Below are positions 25,032 to 32,597 of a stretch of DNA of 32,597 nt, piece by piece. A program made the position numbers and the translations under genes. Under the pieces are notes generated by a model, which saw only the letters and a list, made by a program, of their open reading frames with translations, did not search any database and was not told the origin of the DNA. How positions within the stretch are numbered: the first letter of the stretch is position 1; each line of letters opens with the position of its first letter. The stretch spans positions 1-32,597 of the forward strand of contig DROT01000203.1 of the NCBI GenBank assembly GCA_011321775.1, read 5' to 3'. The DNA comes from Gammaproteobacteria bacterium (lineage in GTDB: Bacteria > Pseudomonadota > Gammaproteobacteria > DSM-19610).

Positions 25032-25047
25032 ACACTATATATTGTGG
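25032..25047. promoter_or_regulatory. Distal NrdR-like box
   Basis: acactatatattgtgg matches the NrdR consensus at 15 of 16 positions, better than the boxes near the promoter. It lies about 125 bp upstream of the nrdJ -35 and about 90 bp beyond the end of the VWA gene, with no partner box at helical spacing. It could be used in looping or serve a second promoter. Confidence 0.45.
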
Positions 25048-25136
25048 TACTGATATAGCGCGCTTTGCGCTGGAACAGGCGCGAAACGGGGCCGAACCGA
25101 AGCGAAACGGATACCGGGACGGCCAGGCCGGCGAAC

Positions 25137-28100
25137 TCAGGAAGTCAGGCGCCGGTAGATATCGGAAACTTTCAGGGGCAATTTGCGCACCTCGTCGATG
25201 ACCGCATAGTTCACGGCCCCGTACATGTGCGACAGATAGTCGCGCGCCTCGGTGTCGATGGTAATGCAGAAGGGGTGGATACCGCTGCGCTTGGCCTCGA
25301 TCAGCGCCATGCGCGTGTCCTCGATCCCGTAGGCGCCGCGGTAGGCGTCGTAATCGTCGGGCTTGCCGTCGGAGAGGGTCACCAGCAGTCGCGTTCGCGC
25401 CTCCACCTCGTTCAGCAGGCCGCCGAGATGACGGATGGTCGCCCCCATGCGGGTATAGTCGCGCGGACGGATACCGCTGATGCGCGCCCTCACCGTCTCG
25501 TCGTAGGGTTCATCGAAACGCTTGACCCGATAGATCTCGCAGCGTTTGCGCGTCATACCGGAAAAACCGTAGATGGCGTAACGGTCCCCCAGGGTCTCGA
25601 GCGACTCGCACAACAGCGCCAGCGCCTCGCGCTCGGCATCGTTGATCCAGCCCTTGGTGGAACCGCTCATGTCGACCATGAACATCACCGCGATGTCGCG
25701 CTCGAGCTTGTGCAGCTTGGTAAACAGACGCTCGCTCATCTCCTCACCGTGGCGGGCATCGGCCAGCGCCTCCACCAGCGCGTCGATATCGACGTCGTCC
25801 CCGTAGGGCTGCTTTTTCAGCAGGCGATCCTCTCCCCGCAGCGCCTCGAAGGTACGGCGCAGTTCCATCGCCAGGCCGCGATACTTGTGCAGCGTCCGGT
25901 CGACGAAGTGGTCGTAACTGGGATGCACGTCCATTTCGCGCACCACCGCCCAGTTCTTGCGGTAGTTCTGGCGTTCATAGTCCCACTCGTTGTAAAGAAA
26001 AGCCCCTTCCTCGTGGTAGGTGCCCTTCCACACGTCCTCGGCCGAACGTTCGCCGGTATCACCGGCGAAGTAGGCGCCGTCACCGGCGGCATGCAGATAT
26101 TCCTCGGGGATGTCGCCCAGGTCCTGGAGAATGGAGGCCATGACGCTGCGCACGTTCCCGGGTGCCGGCACGGGGCGCCCGTCGAGTTCTATCTCGAAGG
26201 CGAAACCATCGACACTGTCCTGTGCCTCGACCTTCTTCAGGCGGAATGGAAGACCGCCATCGGCTTCCTGCTGCTCCGACTCCGGCGCGCCCGCATCCTC
26301 GTCCGGCCGCAGTTCCTGCTTCAGCTTCATCAGAACCATGCGGAACCGCTGTCGGTCGGCGTCGATACGGGCCTTGCGCACGCGCGCAACCTCCTGTGGC
26401 CGCAGCACACCCTGATAGGCAGCGGGTTCGGGCAAAGGCGCATCCAGGACGCTGTCCAGCAAGCCGAGGCTGTCATCGACGGTCGCCCCCGGGCGTCCCA
26501 GCTGCGCGGCCGCCAGCCGCCAGCGCTGGTCCATACCGGCATCGGTCGCTGCACGCAGCGGCCGCATCTGGCGATGGATCCCGGGCAGCTGCCGCTCGAT
26601 GCAGGCATCCAGGCGCAGCGTCTCGAGCCCGTGAAAGCAGGCCAGTGCGCGCTCGCTGTCGGCGTAGCGATCGACGGCCGCGGCCACATCCAGGCGCCAG
26701 GTGCCGAACCAGGTCTGCGCCCACTGGTGCACCACCATCGCCTTGTAGAGCTGGAAATTGGCGTCCCGCCCCTCGAAACGGGACAGCGTGGGGGGCAGGA
26801 AGATTGTCTCGCTGTCGGTATAGGGGTGCTCGCCCGCCTCCAGCTTCAGACGCCGGCCGTTGAGGCCATGGACAAAGGCTTCCAGCACGCCGGCCACGTC
26901 CTCGAACGCCACGCCGGTCTGGCGCGCACGATAGCTGCGCGCGAAACCCTCGACCTCCTTGAAGGCCGCAACGGCGGGATGCAGGCCACGGGTGTCGTAG
27001 ACATCCATGCAGTGCAGCAACCAGGCCTCGACACCGGCCTCGTCCATCAGCCGCAAGGCCCCGCAGACGTGGGCGACAAAATTGAATGCCATCCCGGAAC
27101 TGGTACGCGCCACCATGGCGGCGCAGCGCAACACGAAGTCCTGGGTCTCGCGTGGATGGTCGGCCAGCGCACGCGCCGGTCCCTCGGCCGCACCGATGGA
27201 GATCATGTGCGCGTCCAGCCGCTCCTCCAGCTGTGCGGCAGTCAGCGGCTGGCCGCCCGTCTGCAGGAATTCGGTATCATCGAACCAGCGCGCCGCGACA
27301 CCGGCCGGCAGAACACGGCCGTCGACGCTCGCCACCTCCAGCTGCAGGGGCTCGATGGTGTGCCCCGGAAGCACTTCGCGCAACAGCTGTCCCAGGCTCT
27401 CTGCCTTCCAGGTGATGGCCCCGCCGTCGGTGGACAACCAGATGCCGAGGCAGTCGTCGCTCACCAGGCGAGGCAGATGACGCACCAGTCGCGGCAGATC
27501 GACCTCACGATCCCACAGCTGACCGCGCGGGCCGTGACCGAGCGGCGGCACGGGCAGCACGATCATGTCGAAACGCTGCTGGCGGCGCAGCAGATCCTCG
27601 ACATAGTCCATGACGTTTTCGCGCACGAACTCGACCTGCTCATCACCGCAGTGACTACGCGCCAGCTCGATCATGGCGGCATCGGCATCGACGTGCACCA
27701 CCGTGGCACCGGCCGCCAGCGCCTGCGAGGAAACATAGCCGTTGCCGGCGAAAAGATTGAGCACCCTGATCTCGTCGAGATCGTAGCAACCCTCGATACG
27801 CTCGCGCAGCCAGCGGCCGATCAGCAGATCGCGCGCCTCGACACCGACCCGCCCGTCACTGCCGAGCCGGCAATGCACCCGTTCCCCGCCCAGGCTCGCC
27901 TCCCACCGGGAAGGCAGGCCGCTACGCGTCGGCTCCCAGTGCCCTCCTGCACCCAGTTCACGCAGGAACACCCAGTCCGCAGACCAGTTGGCGTCGCGCG
28001 GCGCGCCGGTGGCGTGCACATCCGGTCGTTCGACCAGCCAGGGACCCCAGCGCTCCAGACGGCGCCCACCGCCGAAATCGAGCAACTCGTAGTCACCCAG

Positions 28101-28160
28101 GGGCGTGTCAATGCGCGCGCAGCGGACCTCGGATGCGGCGACCGTGGGGAGCTGGACCAT
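25137..28160 (-). CDS. Fusion of an RlmI-like methyltransferase domain with a CbbO/NorD-type VWA protein
   Basis: 1007 aa, one open frame. Residues 1 to about 291 resemble a class I SAM methyltransferase related to RlmI: GDYELLDFGGGRRLERWGP (22-40), SAM loop VLNLFAGNGYVSSQALAAGA (133-152), acidic Asp158 in VVHVDAD, and a typical family end GRVLPAGVAARW (281-292). The motif usually written DPP reads LPVPPLGHGPRGQLW (202-216), so the conserved Asp is lost. From about 304 on the protein is CbbO-like: a long helical middle, then a VWA domain (about 821-1007) with MIDAS DMSGS (Asp830, Ser832, Ser834) and LSDGKPDD. Such proteins hand a client enzyme to the AAA+ partner CbbQ. The gene starts 10 bp after cbbQ without a visible Shine-Dalgarno, so coupling is likely. 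Confidence 0.88.
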   Translation of the reverse strand: MVQLPTVAASEVRCARIDTPLGDYELLDFGGGRRLERWGPWLVERPDVHATGAPRDANWSADWVFLRELGAGGHWEPTRSGLPSRWEASLGGERVHCRLGSDGRVGVEARDLLIGRWLRERIEGCYDLDEIRVLNLFAGNGYVSSQALAAGATVVHVDADAAMIELARSHCGDEQVEFVRENVMDYVEDLLRRQQRFDMIVLPVPPLGHGPRGQLWDREVDLPRLVRHLPRLVSDDCLGIWLSTDGGAITWKAESLGQLLREVLPGHTIEPLQLEVASVDGRVLPAGVAARWFDDTEFLQTGGQPLTAAQLEERLDAHMISIGAAEGPARALADHPRETQDFVLRCAAMVARTSSGMAFNFVAHVCGALRLMDEAGVEAWLLHCMDVYDTRGLHPAVAAFKEVEGFARSYRARQTGVAFEDVAGVLEAFVHGLNGRRLKLEAGEHPYTDSETIFLPPTLSRFEGRDANFQLYKAMVVHQWAQTWFGTWRLDVAAAVDRYADSERALACFHGLETLRLDACIERQLPGIHRQMRPLRAATDAGMDQRWRLAAAQLGRPGATVDDSLGLLDSVLDAPLPEPAAYQGVLRPQEVARVRKARIDADRQRFRMVLMKLKQELRPDEDAGAPESEQQEADGGLPFRLKKVEAQDSVDGFAFEIELDGRPVPAPGNVRSVMASILQDLGDIPEEYLHAAGDGAYFAGDTGERSAEDVWKGTYHEEGAFLYNEWDYERQNYRKNWAVVREMDVHPSYDHFVDRTLHKYRGLAMELRRTFEALRGEDRLLKKQPYGDDVDIDALVEALADARHGEEMSERLFTKLHKLERDIAVMFMVDMSGSTKGWINDAEREALALLCESLETLGDRYAIYGFSGMTRKRCEIYRVKRFDEPYDETVRARISGIRPRDYTRMGATIRHLGGLLNEVEARTRLLVTLSDGKPDDYDAYRGAYGIEDTRMALIEAKRSGIHPFCITIDTEARDYLSHMYGAVNYAVIDEVRKLPLKVSDIYRRLTS

Positions 28161-28170
28161 AGGGAGAGAA

Positions 28171-28983
28171 TCAGAACACGGAGGCGCTCAGCTCGTTCAC
28201 CGCCGCCAGCATCTCCTCGTCGTCCGTGAGCGCCTGGGCGATGCTGGAACGGCACGCGGCAACGGGATCGATGCCGCTCTTCACCAGCTTGGCAGCGTGC
28301 ACCAGCAGGCGCGTGCTGGCCCCTTCCTCGAGGCCACTGCCCTTGAGGTTGCGGGTCATCTGCGCAAACTTGACCAGCTGCTCCGCCAGGGGCGGCTCGA
28401 TGCCCGACTCCCGGACGATGATCTTCGCCTCCAGTTCGGGCGAAGGATAGTCGAATTCCAGCGCCACGAAACGCTGGCGGGTACTCTGCTTGAGGTCCTT
28501 GAGCACGCTCTGGTAGCCGGGGTTGTAGGAAATCGCCATGCAGAAATCGTCGCCGGCTTCCAGCAGCTCGCCCAGCTTTTCCATCGGCAGCACGCGCCGG
28601 TCGTCGGCCAGCGGGTGGATGACCACGGTGGTATCCTTGCGGGCCTCGACGATCTCGTCGAGGTAACAGATACCACCGGCGCGCACCGCCCGCGACAGTG
28701 GACCGTCCACCCACACGGTCTCGCCACCGCGGATCAGGAAGCGTCCCACCAGGTCCGAGGCCGTGAGGTCGTCGTGGCAGGAGACGGTGATCAGCGGCCG
28801 TTTCAGCCGCCAGGCCATGTGTTCCATGAAGCGCGTCTTGCCGCAGCCGGTAGGACCCTTGAGCAGCACCGGCAACTGGTTGTCCCAGGCCGCCTCGAAC
28901 ACCTCGATCTCGTTGCCGACAGGCTCGTAGTAGGGCTCTTCGGTAATAAAATATTCTTCTGGTTTGAGGACTTGCGCTGTCAT
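28171..28983 (-). CDS. cbbQ: MoxR-type AAA+ ATPase of the CbbQ/NirQ/NorQ family
   Basis: 270 aa cytoplasmic ATPase, expected to form a hexamer that works with the VWA partner to activate a metal or bound-inhibitor enzyme (Rubisco for CbbQ, NO reductase for NorQ). Seen: [18 protein letters not shown] at the N-terminus, Walker A GPTGCGKT (43-50), [14 protein letters not shown], Walker [15 protein letters not shown], sensor region ISYNPGYQS and [16 protein letters not shown]. Overall it looks most like CbbQ, but the window has no Rubisco and the divergent neighbour is qmoA, so the client may differ. First gene of a two-gene operon with the fused VWA gene. The symbol is by similarity only. Confidence 0.85.
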   Translation of the reverse strand: MTAQVLKPEEYFITEEPYYEPVGNEIEVFEAAWDNQLPVLLKGPTGCGKTRFMEHMAWRLKRPLITVSCHDDLTASDLVGRFLIRGGETVWVDGPLSRAVRAGGICYLDEIVEARKDTTVVIHPLADDRRVLPMEKLGELLEAGDDFCMAISYNPGYQSVLKDLKQSTRQRFVALEFDYPSPELEAKIIVRESGIEPPLAEQLVKFAQMTRNLKGSGLEEGASTRLLVHAAKLVKSGIDPVAACRSSIAQALTDDEEMLAAVNELSASVF

Positions 28984-29358
28984 GGCCGGTTTCCGGGGGA
29001 GTCAGCTCCAAAGGTACCCCGTCTGCGTCTCGCGGGCAACAAAGCCCACAAATACAGGGTGTTATATATACCCCTTATTTCATTATCGAAAGATTCGATG
29101 CTCTTTATATATAGATCCTCTGGTGTAGCCTTGGGCGGAAGCGTATCGTTGGCCCCTGATTTTTCGCCCCGACCTGGAACCGGTTTCCAGCGTTTCCCGA
29201 CCCCCTTTCCCCAGCGGGGACGGGGACGAGCGACAGACCCCGCGGTCCGAACTCGCCCCTTCCGCCGGCGGCACGAGGAACAGGGACCCGGCGGTGGCCC
29301 GCGACACCGGTCGGTTTTGGTTTTTTATCAGTCACAGTGACTCTGCGGAGGAATATCC
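28984..29358. other. Divergent intergenic region between cbbQ and qmoA
   Basis: 375 bp. The left half has two AT-rich patches with tatata runs (29062-29070 and 29106-29113) around an inverted repeat atcgaa-N3-ttcgat (29085-29099). The middle holds ctggaa-N5-ttccag (29174-29190). A perfect 13-bp palindrome agtcacagtgact (29330-29342) lies directly before the qmoA ribosome site gcggagga. Hexamers fitting a promoter are poor; I cannot place the starts. Regulation from these inverted repeats is possible but unproven. Confidence 0.5.
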
Positions 29359-30645
29359 ATGTCAGAGGTTATCGCAACCAACCAGACGATTCTGGTGGTA
29401 GGTGGCGGCATCAGCGGTATGACAGCCGCGCTGGAGGCCGCCGAGTGCGGCAAACAGGTGATCCTGGTGGAAAAGAATCCATCCATCGGTGGCCGCGTCA
29501 GCCAACTTTACAAGTATTTCCCGAAACTCTGTCATCCCAAGTGCGGACTTGAGATCAACCTCCGTCGCATCAAGAGCAACCCGAACCTGCGCGTCATGGC
29601 CATGACCGAAGTCACCTCCATCGAGGGTGAGGCAGGAAACTACAGCGTGTCGCTGAAGACCAGCCCGCGCTATGTCAACGAGAACTGCACCCGTTGCGGC
29701 GCCTGCGGTGATGCCGTCGAGGCGGAGTTCGACGACGAGTACAACTACTGCCTGAGCAAGCGCAAGGGCGCCTACCTGCCGTTCAACCAGGCCTATCCGG
29801 AGCGCTACGTCCTCGACCCGCGCATCATCGGCACCGCCGACGCCGACAAGGCGAAGGAGGCCTGCAAGTACGGCGCGATCGACACCGACATGCAGGAGCA
29901 GGAGACCACCCTGACCGTCGGCGCCATCATCTGGGCCACCGGCTGGCGCCCCTACGATGCCAACCGGATTCAGCCGTACGGCTACGATCGCTTCGCCAAC
30001 GTCATCACCAGCGTCGAGTTCGAGCGCATGCTCGACCCGCACGGCCCCACCGGCGGCAAGATCCTGCGCCCCTCGGACGGCAAGGAGGCAAAAGATGTCG
30101 CCTTCATCCAGTGTGCGGGCTCGCGCGACCGGAACCACCTCAAGCATTGTTCGCGCATCTGCTGCATGGCCAGCCTGAAGCAGACCACCTACCTGCGCGA
30201 ACTGTACGGCGACGACGCCAAGGGCACGGTGTACTACATCGACATCCGTGCCATCGACCGGATCGATGACTTCTACCAGGAAGTGAAGAAGGACCCCAAC
30301 ATCAGCTTCACCAAGTCCAAGGTCGCCTCCATCACCGAAGACAAGGAGACCGGCAACCCGGTCCTGCACGGTGTGGACACCGAGGGCTACCACCGTTACA
30401 GCAACCCGCACGAACTGGTCGTGCTGGCGATCGGCATGGAACCCAGCGTTCCGGCCGACGGCTTCCCCATGGAAGTCGTGCTGAACGAGGAAGGATTCGT
30501 GGAACTGGATGAGGCCAACGGCGCATTCTTCGCCGCCGGCTGTTCGTCGGATGCCCTGGACGTGAACCGCGCGGTACAGAGCGCCACGGCCAGCGCGCTG
30601 CGCGCCATCCAGGTTGTCAACAAAGTTGCCGGTGCGGAGGGTTAA
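29359..30645 (+). CDS. qmoA: Quinone-interacting oxidoreductase subunit QmoA
   Basis: HdrA-like FAD protein, 428 aa, cytoplasmic part of the QmoABC complex that links the quinone pool to APS reductase. In sulfur oxidisers it is thought to run from AMP/sulfite oxidation toward quinone. FAD-binding VVGGGISGMTAALEA (13-27), GGRVSQLYKYFPKLCHPKCGLEINLRR with conserved Cys, CTRCGACGDAVEAEFD (about 109-124), IIWATGWRPYD and IQCAGSRD...HCSRICCMASLKQ. The C-terminal FAD part ends with AAGCSSDALDVNRAVQSATASA. The start has gcggagga at good distance. qmoB follows after three bases. Confidence 0.96.
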   Translation: MSEVIATNQTILVVGGGISGMTAALEAAECGKQVILVEKNPSIGGRVSQLYKYFPKLCHPKCGLEINLRRIKSNPNLRVMAMTEVTSIEGEAGNYSVSLKTSPRYVNENCTRCGACGDAVEAEFDDEYNYCLSKRKGAYLPFNQAYPERYVLDPRIIGTADADKAKEACKYGAIDTDMQEQETTLTVGAIIWATGWRPYDANRIQPYGYDRFANVITSVEFERMLDPHGPTGGKILRPSDGKEAKDVAFIQCAGSRDRNHLKHCSRICCMASLKQTTYLRELYGDDAKGTVYYIDIRAIDRIDDFYQEVKKDPNISFTKSKVASITEDKETGNPVLHGVDTEGYHRYSNPHELVVLAIGMEPSVPADGFPMEVVLNEEGFVELDEANGAFFAAGCSSDALDVNRAVQSATASALRAIQVVNKVAGAEG

Positions 30646-30648
30646 GCC

Positions 30649-32597
30649 GTGTCAGATCTGAAAATTGGAGCCTACATTTGCAAGGGGTGTGGACTGGGCG
30701 AGCGTCTCGACTGCGATCAGCTGGCCACCGTCGCCCAGCGTGACGGCAAGGCACAGGTGGTGCAGCAGCACGATTTCCTGTGTTCCGCCGAAGGCGTGAA
30801 GATGATCCAGGACGATATCGACAACGAGGGCGTCAACCGTGTCGTGATCGGAGCCTGTTCGCGTCGCGCCAAGACCGAAGCCTTCGACTTCCAGGGCGTC
30901 AACGTGTCGCGCTGCAACCTGCGCGAAGGTGTCATCTGGGTCCGTCCGGACGAAGACGACATGCGCGAAACGACGCAGGAAATGGCGGAAGACTACATCC
31001 GCATGGGCTGCGCCGAGGCCAAGCACTCGCTGATCCCCGCTTCGGCACAGGAAAAGGGCAAGGAAAACACCGTGCTGGTGGTCGGCGGCGGTATCAGCGG
31101 CATGACGGCCGCCATCGAGGCAGCCAAGGCGGGCTACCCCGTGCAGCTGGTGGAGAAGACCGGCGAACTCGGCGGTTACGCTGCCAGGATGTGGAAGGAC
31201 GTGCCCAGGCACGCACCCTACACCGATCCCGTCGACACCGCCGTTGCCGACCTGGTCTCGGAGATCGAGGCCAACGACAACATCACCGTGCATCTGAACT
31301 CCACCATCAGCAAGACCTCCGGTGCCCCGGGGCGCTTCGCCGTGGACATCAGTACCGAGAGCGGCTCCACCACCACCATCAACATCGGCGCCATCATCCA
31401 GGCCTCGGGCGCCACGCCCTACGACGCCAGTCAGCTGCCCGAGCTGGGCTACGGCAAGAGCAAGGACGTGGTCGATCGCGTGGAGCTGGAACAACTGGCC
31501 ATCGCCGCCAACGGCGGCCCCATCAAGCGGCCCTCGGATGGCAAGGAGGTCACCAAGGTCACCTTCATCCAGTGCGCCGGCCAGCGTAGCGACAAGGAAG
31601 GCCACCTGGACTACTGCTCCGGTGATTGCTGCCTGAACTCCATCAAGCAGGCCATGTACTTCAAGGACCAGAATCCGGACATCGAGACCGAGATCCTGTT
31701 CGACGACCTGCGCACCCCGGGCGCTCCGGGCGAGGATTTCTACCGCAGCGGCCAGGAGAAGATGGTCACCTTCCGCAAGGGCATCGTCAGCGAGGTGGTG
31801 GCCGGCAGCAACGGTCCGGTAGTCAAGTTCAAGGACAAGATCCTCGACGAGGACGTGGAAGAGGAAGCCGACCTGGTGGTGCTGGCCACCGGCATGGTCC
31901 CCAACTCCGGCGTCGACATCGACGAGGTGCCGCAGAACGAACCCGGCGAATGGGAAGTCAATGTGGATTCCATCCTCAACCTGAACTACCGCCAGGGCAA
32001 GGACCTGCCGCACCTGAAGTACGGCTTCAACGACTCGCACTTCATCTGCTTCCCCTACGAGACGCGCCGCACCGGCATCTATACCTGCGGACCGGTGCGC
32101 CGTCCCATGGACACCCAGCAGGCCATCGACGACGCCACCGGCGCTGCGCTCAAGGCCATCCAGGAGATCGAGAACGCCAAGGCCGGACGCGCCGCGCACC
32201 CGCGCTCGGGTGACCTGTCGTACCCGATCTTCCGCAAGGAAGGCTGCACCCAGTGCAAGCGCTGCACGGTCGAATGCCCCTTCGGCGCCATCGACGAGGA
32301 CGAGCAGCGCTTCCCGGTGTTCAACGAGTCACGCTGCCGGCGCTGCGGCACCTGCATGGGCGCATGCCCGGTGCGCGTCATCTCCTTCGAGAACTACTCG
32401 GTGGACACCGTCGGTCAGCAGCTCAAGAACGTGGAGATCCCGGAGGAATGGGACGAGAAGCCGCGCATCCTGGTTCTGGCCTGCGAAAACGACGCCTACC
32501 CGGCGCTCGACATGGGTGCCCAGCAGGGCAACAGCTACAGCCAGTGGGCCCGCGTCATTCCGGTTCGCTGCCTCGGCTCGGTCAACACCATCTGGAT
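30649..32597 (+). CDS. qmoB: Quinone-interacting oxidoreductase subunit QmoB (3' end outside window)
   Basis: 649 codons are visible; the gene runs off the right edge. Start GTG 30649, preceded by ggagg and three bases after the qmoA stop. Order of parts: Cys pair CKGCGLG (11-17), GACSRRAKTEAF, FAD motif VLVVGGGISGMTAAIEAAK (about 141-159), ASGATPYD, IQCAGQRS...YCSGDCCLNSIKQ, LATGMVPNSG, two 4Fe-4S clusters CTQCKRCTVECP (about 533-544) and CRRCGTCMGACP (about 562-573), and the start of the MvhD-like domain (ILVLACENDAYPALD). It is an HdrA/MvhD-like electron carrier. qmoC and apr genes are expected downstream. Confidence 0.95.
   Translation, partial: MSDLKIGAYICKGCGLGERLDCDQLATVAQRDGKAQVVQQHDFLCSAEGVKMIQDDIDNEGVNRVVIGACSRRAKTEAFDFQGVNVSRCNLREGVIWVRPDEDDMRETTQEMAEDYIRMGCAEAKHSLIPASAQEKGKENTVLVVGGGISGMTAAIEAAKAGYPVQLVEKTGELGGYAARMWKDVPRHAPYTDPVDTAVADLVSEIEANDNITVHLNSTISKTSGAPGRFAVDISTESGSTTTINIGAIIQASGATPYDASQLPELGYGKSKDVVDRVELEQLAIAANGGPIKRPSDGKEVTKVTFIQCAGQRSDKEGHLDYCSGDCCLNSIKQAMYFKDQNPDIETEILFDDLRTPGAPGEDFYRSGQEKMVTFRKGIVSEVVAGSNGPVVKFKDKILDEDVEEEADLVVLATGMVPNSGVDIDEVPQNEPGEWEVNVDSILNLNYRQGKDLPHLKYGFNDSHFICFPYETRRTGIYTCGPVRRPMDTQQAIDDATGAALKAIQEIENAKAGRAAHPRSGDLSYPIFRKEGCTQCKRCTVECPFGAIDEDEQRFPVFNESRCRRCGTCMGACPVRVISFENYSVDTVGQQLKNVEIPEEWDEKPRILVLACENDAYPALDMGAQQGNSYSQWARVIPVRCLGSVNTIW

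Noticed and set aside
24761-25136. Possible cobalamin riboswitch before nrdJ
   Set aside because: A B12 riboswitch could be expected for a B12 enzyme, but I find no B12-box-like sequence or long structured leader; the promoter lies only about 110 nt before the start.
25137-28983. Rubisco-activation locus
   Set aside because: CbbQ/CbbO similarity alone does not establish this; no cbbL, cbbS, cbbM or carboxysome gene is in the window.
27821-29011. 396-codon ORF on the minus strand over cbbQ and the start of the VWA gene
   Set aside because: It is a different frame of two well-supported genes; its product is Gly/Arg-rich without any domain.

Overview
The window looks like a piece of the chromosome of a GC-rich, sulfur-oxidising gammaproteobacterium, most likely Chromatiales-like. 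The reasons are qmoA-qmoB at the right edge (electron transfer to APS reductase), a CbbQ/CbbO-type AAA+/VWA pair, a split B12-dependent ribonucleotide reductase, and an rpe-gph-trpE / trpG-trpD-trpC / crp(vfr) gene string that resembles Pseudomonas. I see no tRNA, rRNA, CRISPR array, transposase or phage gene.

Layout. 1-912: the right part of a palindromic intergenic repeat, then a crp/vfr gene with a likely CRP site before it. 941-6491 (minus strand): rpe-gph-trpE-trpG-trpD-trpC, with a candidate trp leader peptide (tandem Trp codons) overlapping the gph stop. 6683-8479: a CopD-like membrane protein, a DjlA-type co-chaperone and a small acidic protein whose promoter lies in a perfect interrupted palindrome. 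8514-8705: a complete 192-bp nested palindrome, a second copy of the repeat at the left edge. 8788-14964: a small orphan ORF, a ketohexokinase-like PfkB protein and a 1685-aa chimera (two cNMP-binding domains, rhodanese, about 850 residues of coiled coil, one TM helix, FGE-sulfatase fold). 15431-15796: HU with a lysine-rich tail, followed by a clear terminator. 15935-20419 (minus): exeA-gspB-subtilase-terB, apparently one operon that joins type II secretion assembly factors to a secreted protease carrying a C-terminal sorting signal. 20791-20967: a small unknown protein. 20971-24760 (minus): nrdJa-nrdJb-orf-hydrolase with a good promoter and NrdR-like boxes. 25137-28983 (minus): cbbQ and a methyltransferase-CbbO fusion. 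29359-32597: qmoA and partial qmoB.

How the genes work together. Qmo exchanges electrons between the quinone pool and APS reductase during sulfite oxidation. The divergent AAA+/VWA pair next to it is of the type that remodels metalloenzymes such as Rubisco or NO reductase, but no Rubisco gene is visible here, so its client is open. ExeA and GspB are inner-membrane factors that help place the type II secretin; the subtilase behind them is a plausible exported product.

The items I find most unusual are (1) the nested palindromic repeat whose two copies differ by compensatory base-pair changes, (2) the methyltransferase-CbbO fusion with a degenerated DPP motif, (3) the giant cNMP-rhodanese-coiled-coil-FGE membrane protein, and (4) the trp leader peptide embedded at the end of gph. 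All calls come from reading the sequence; no database search was run.
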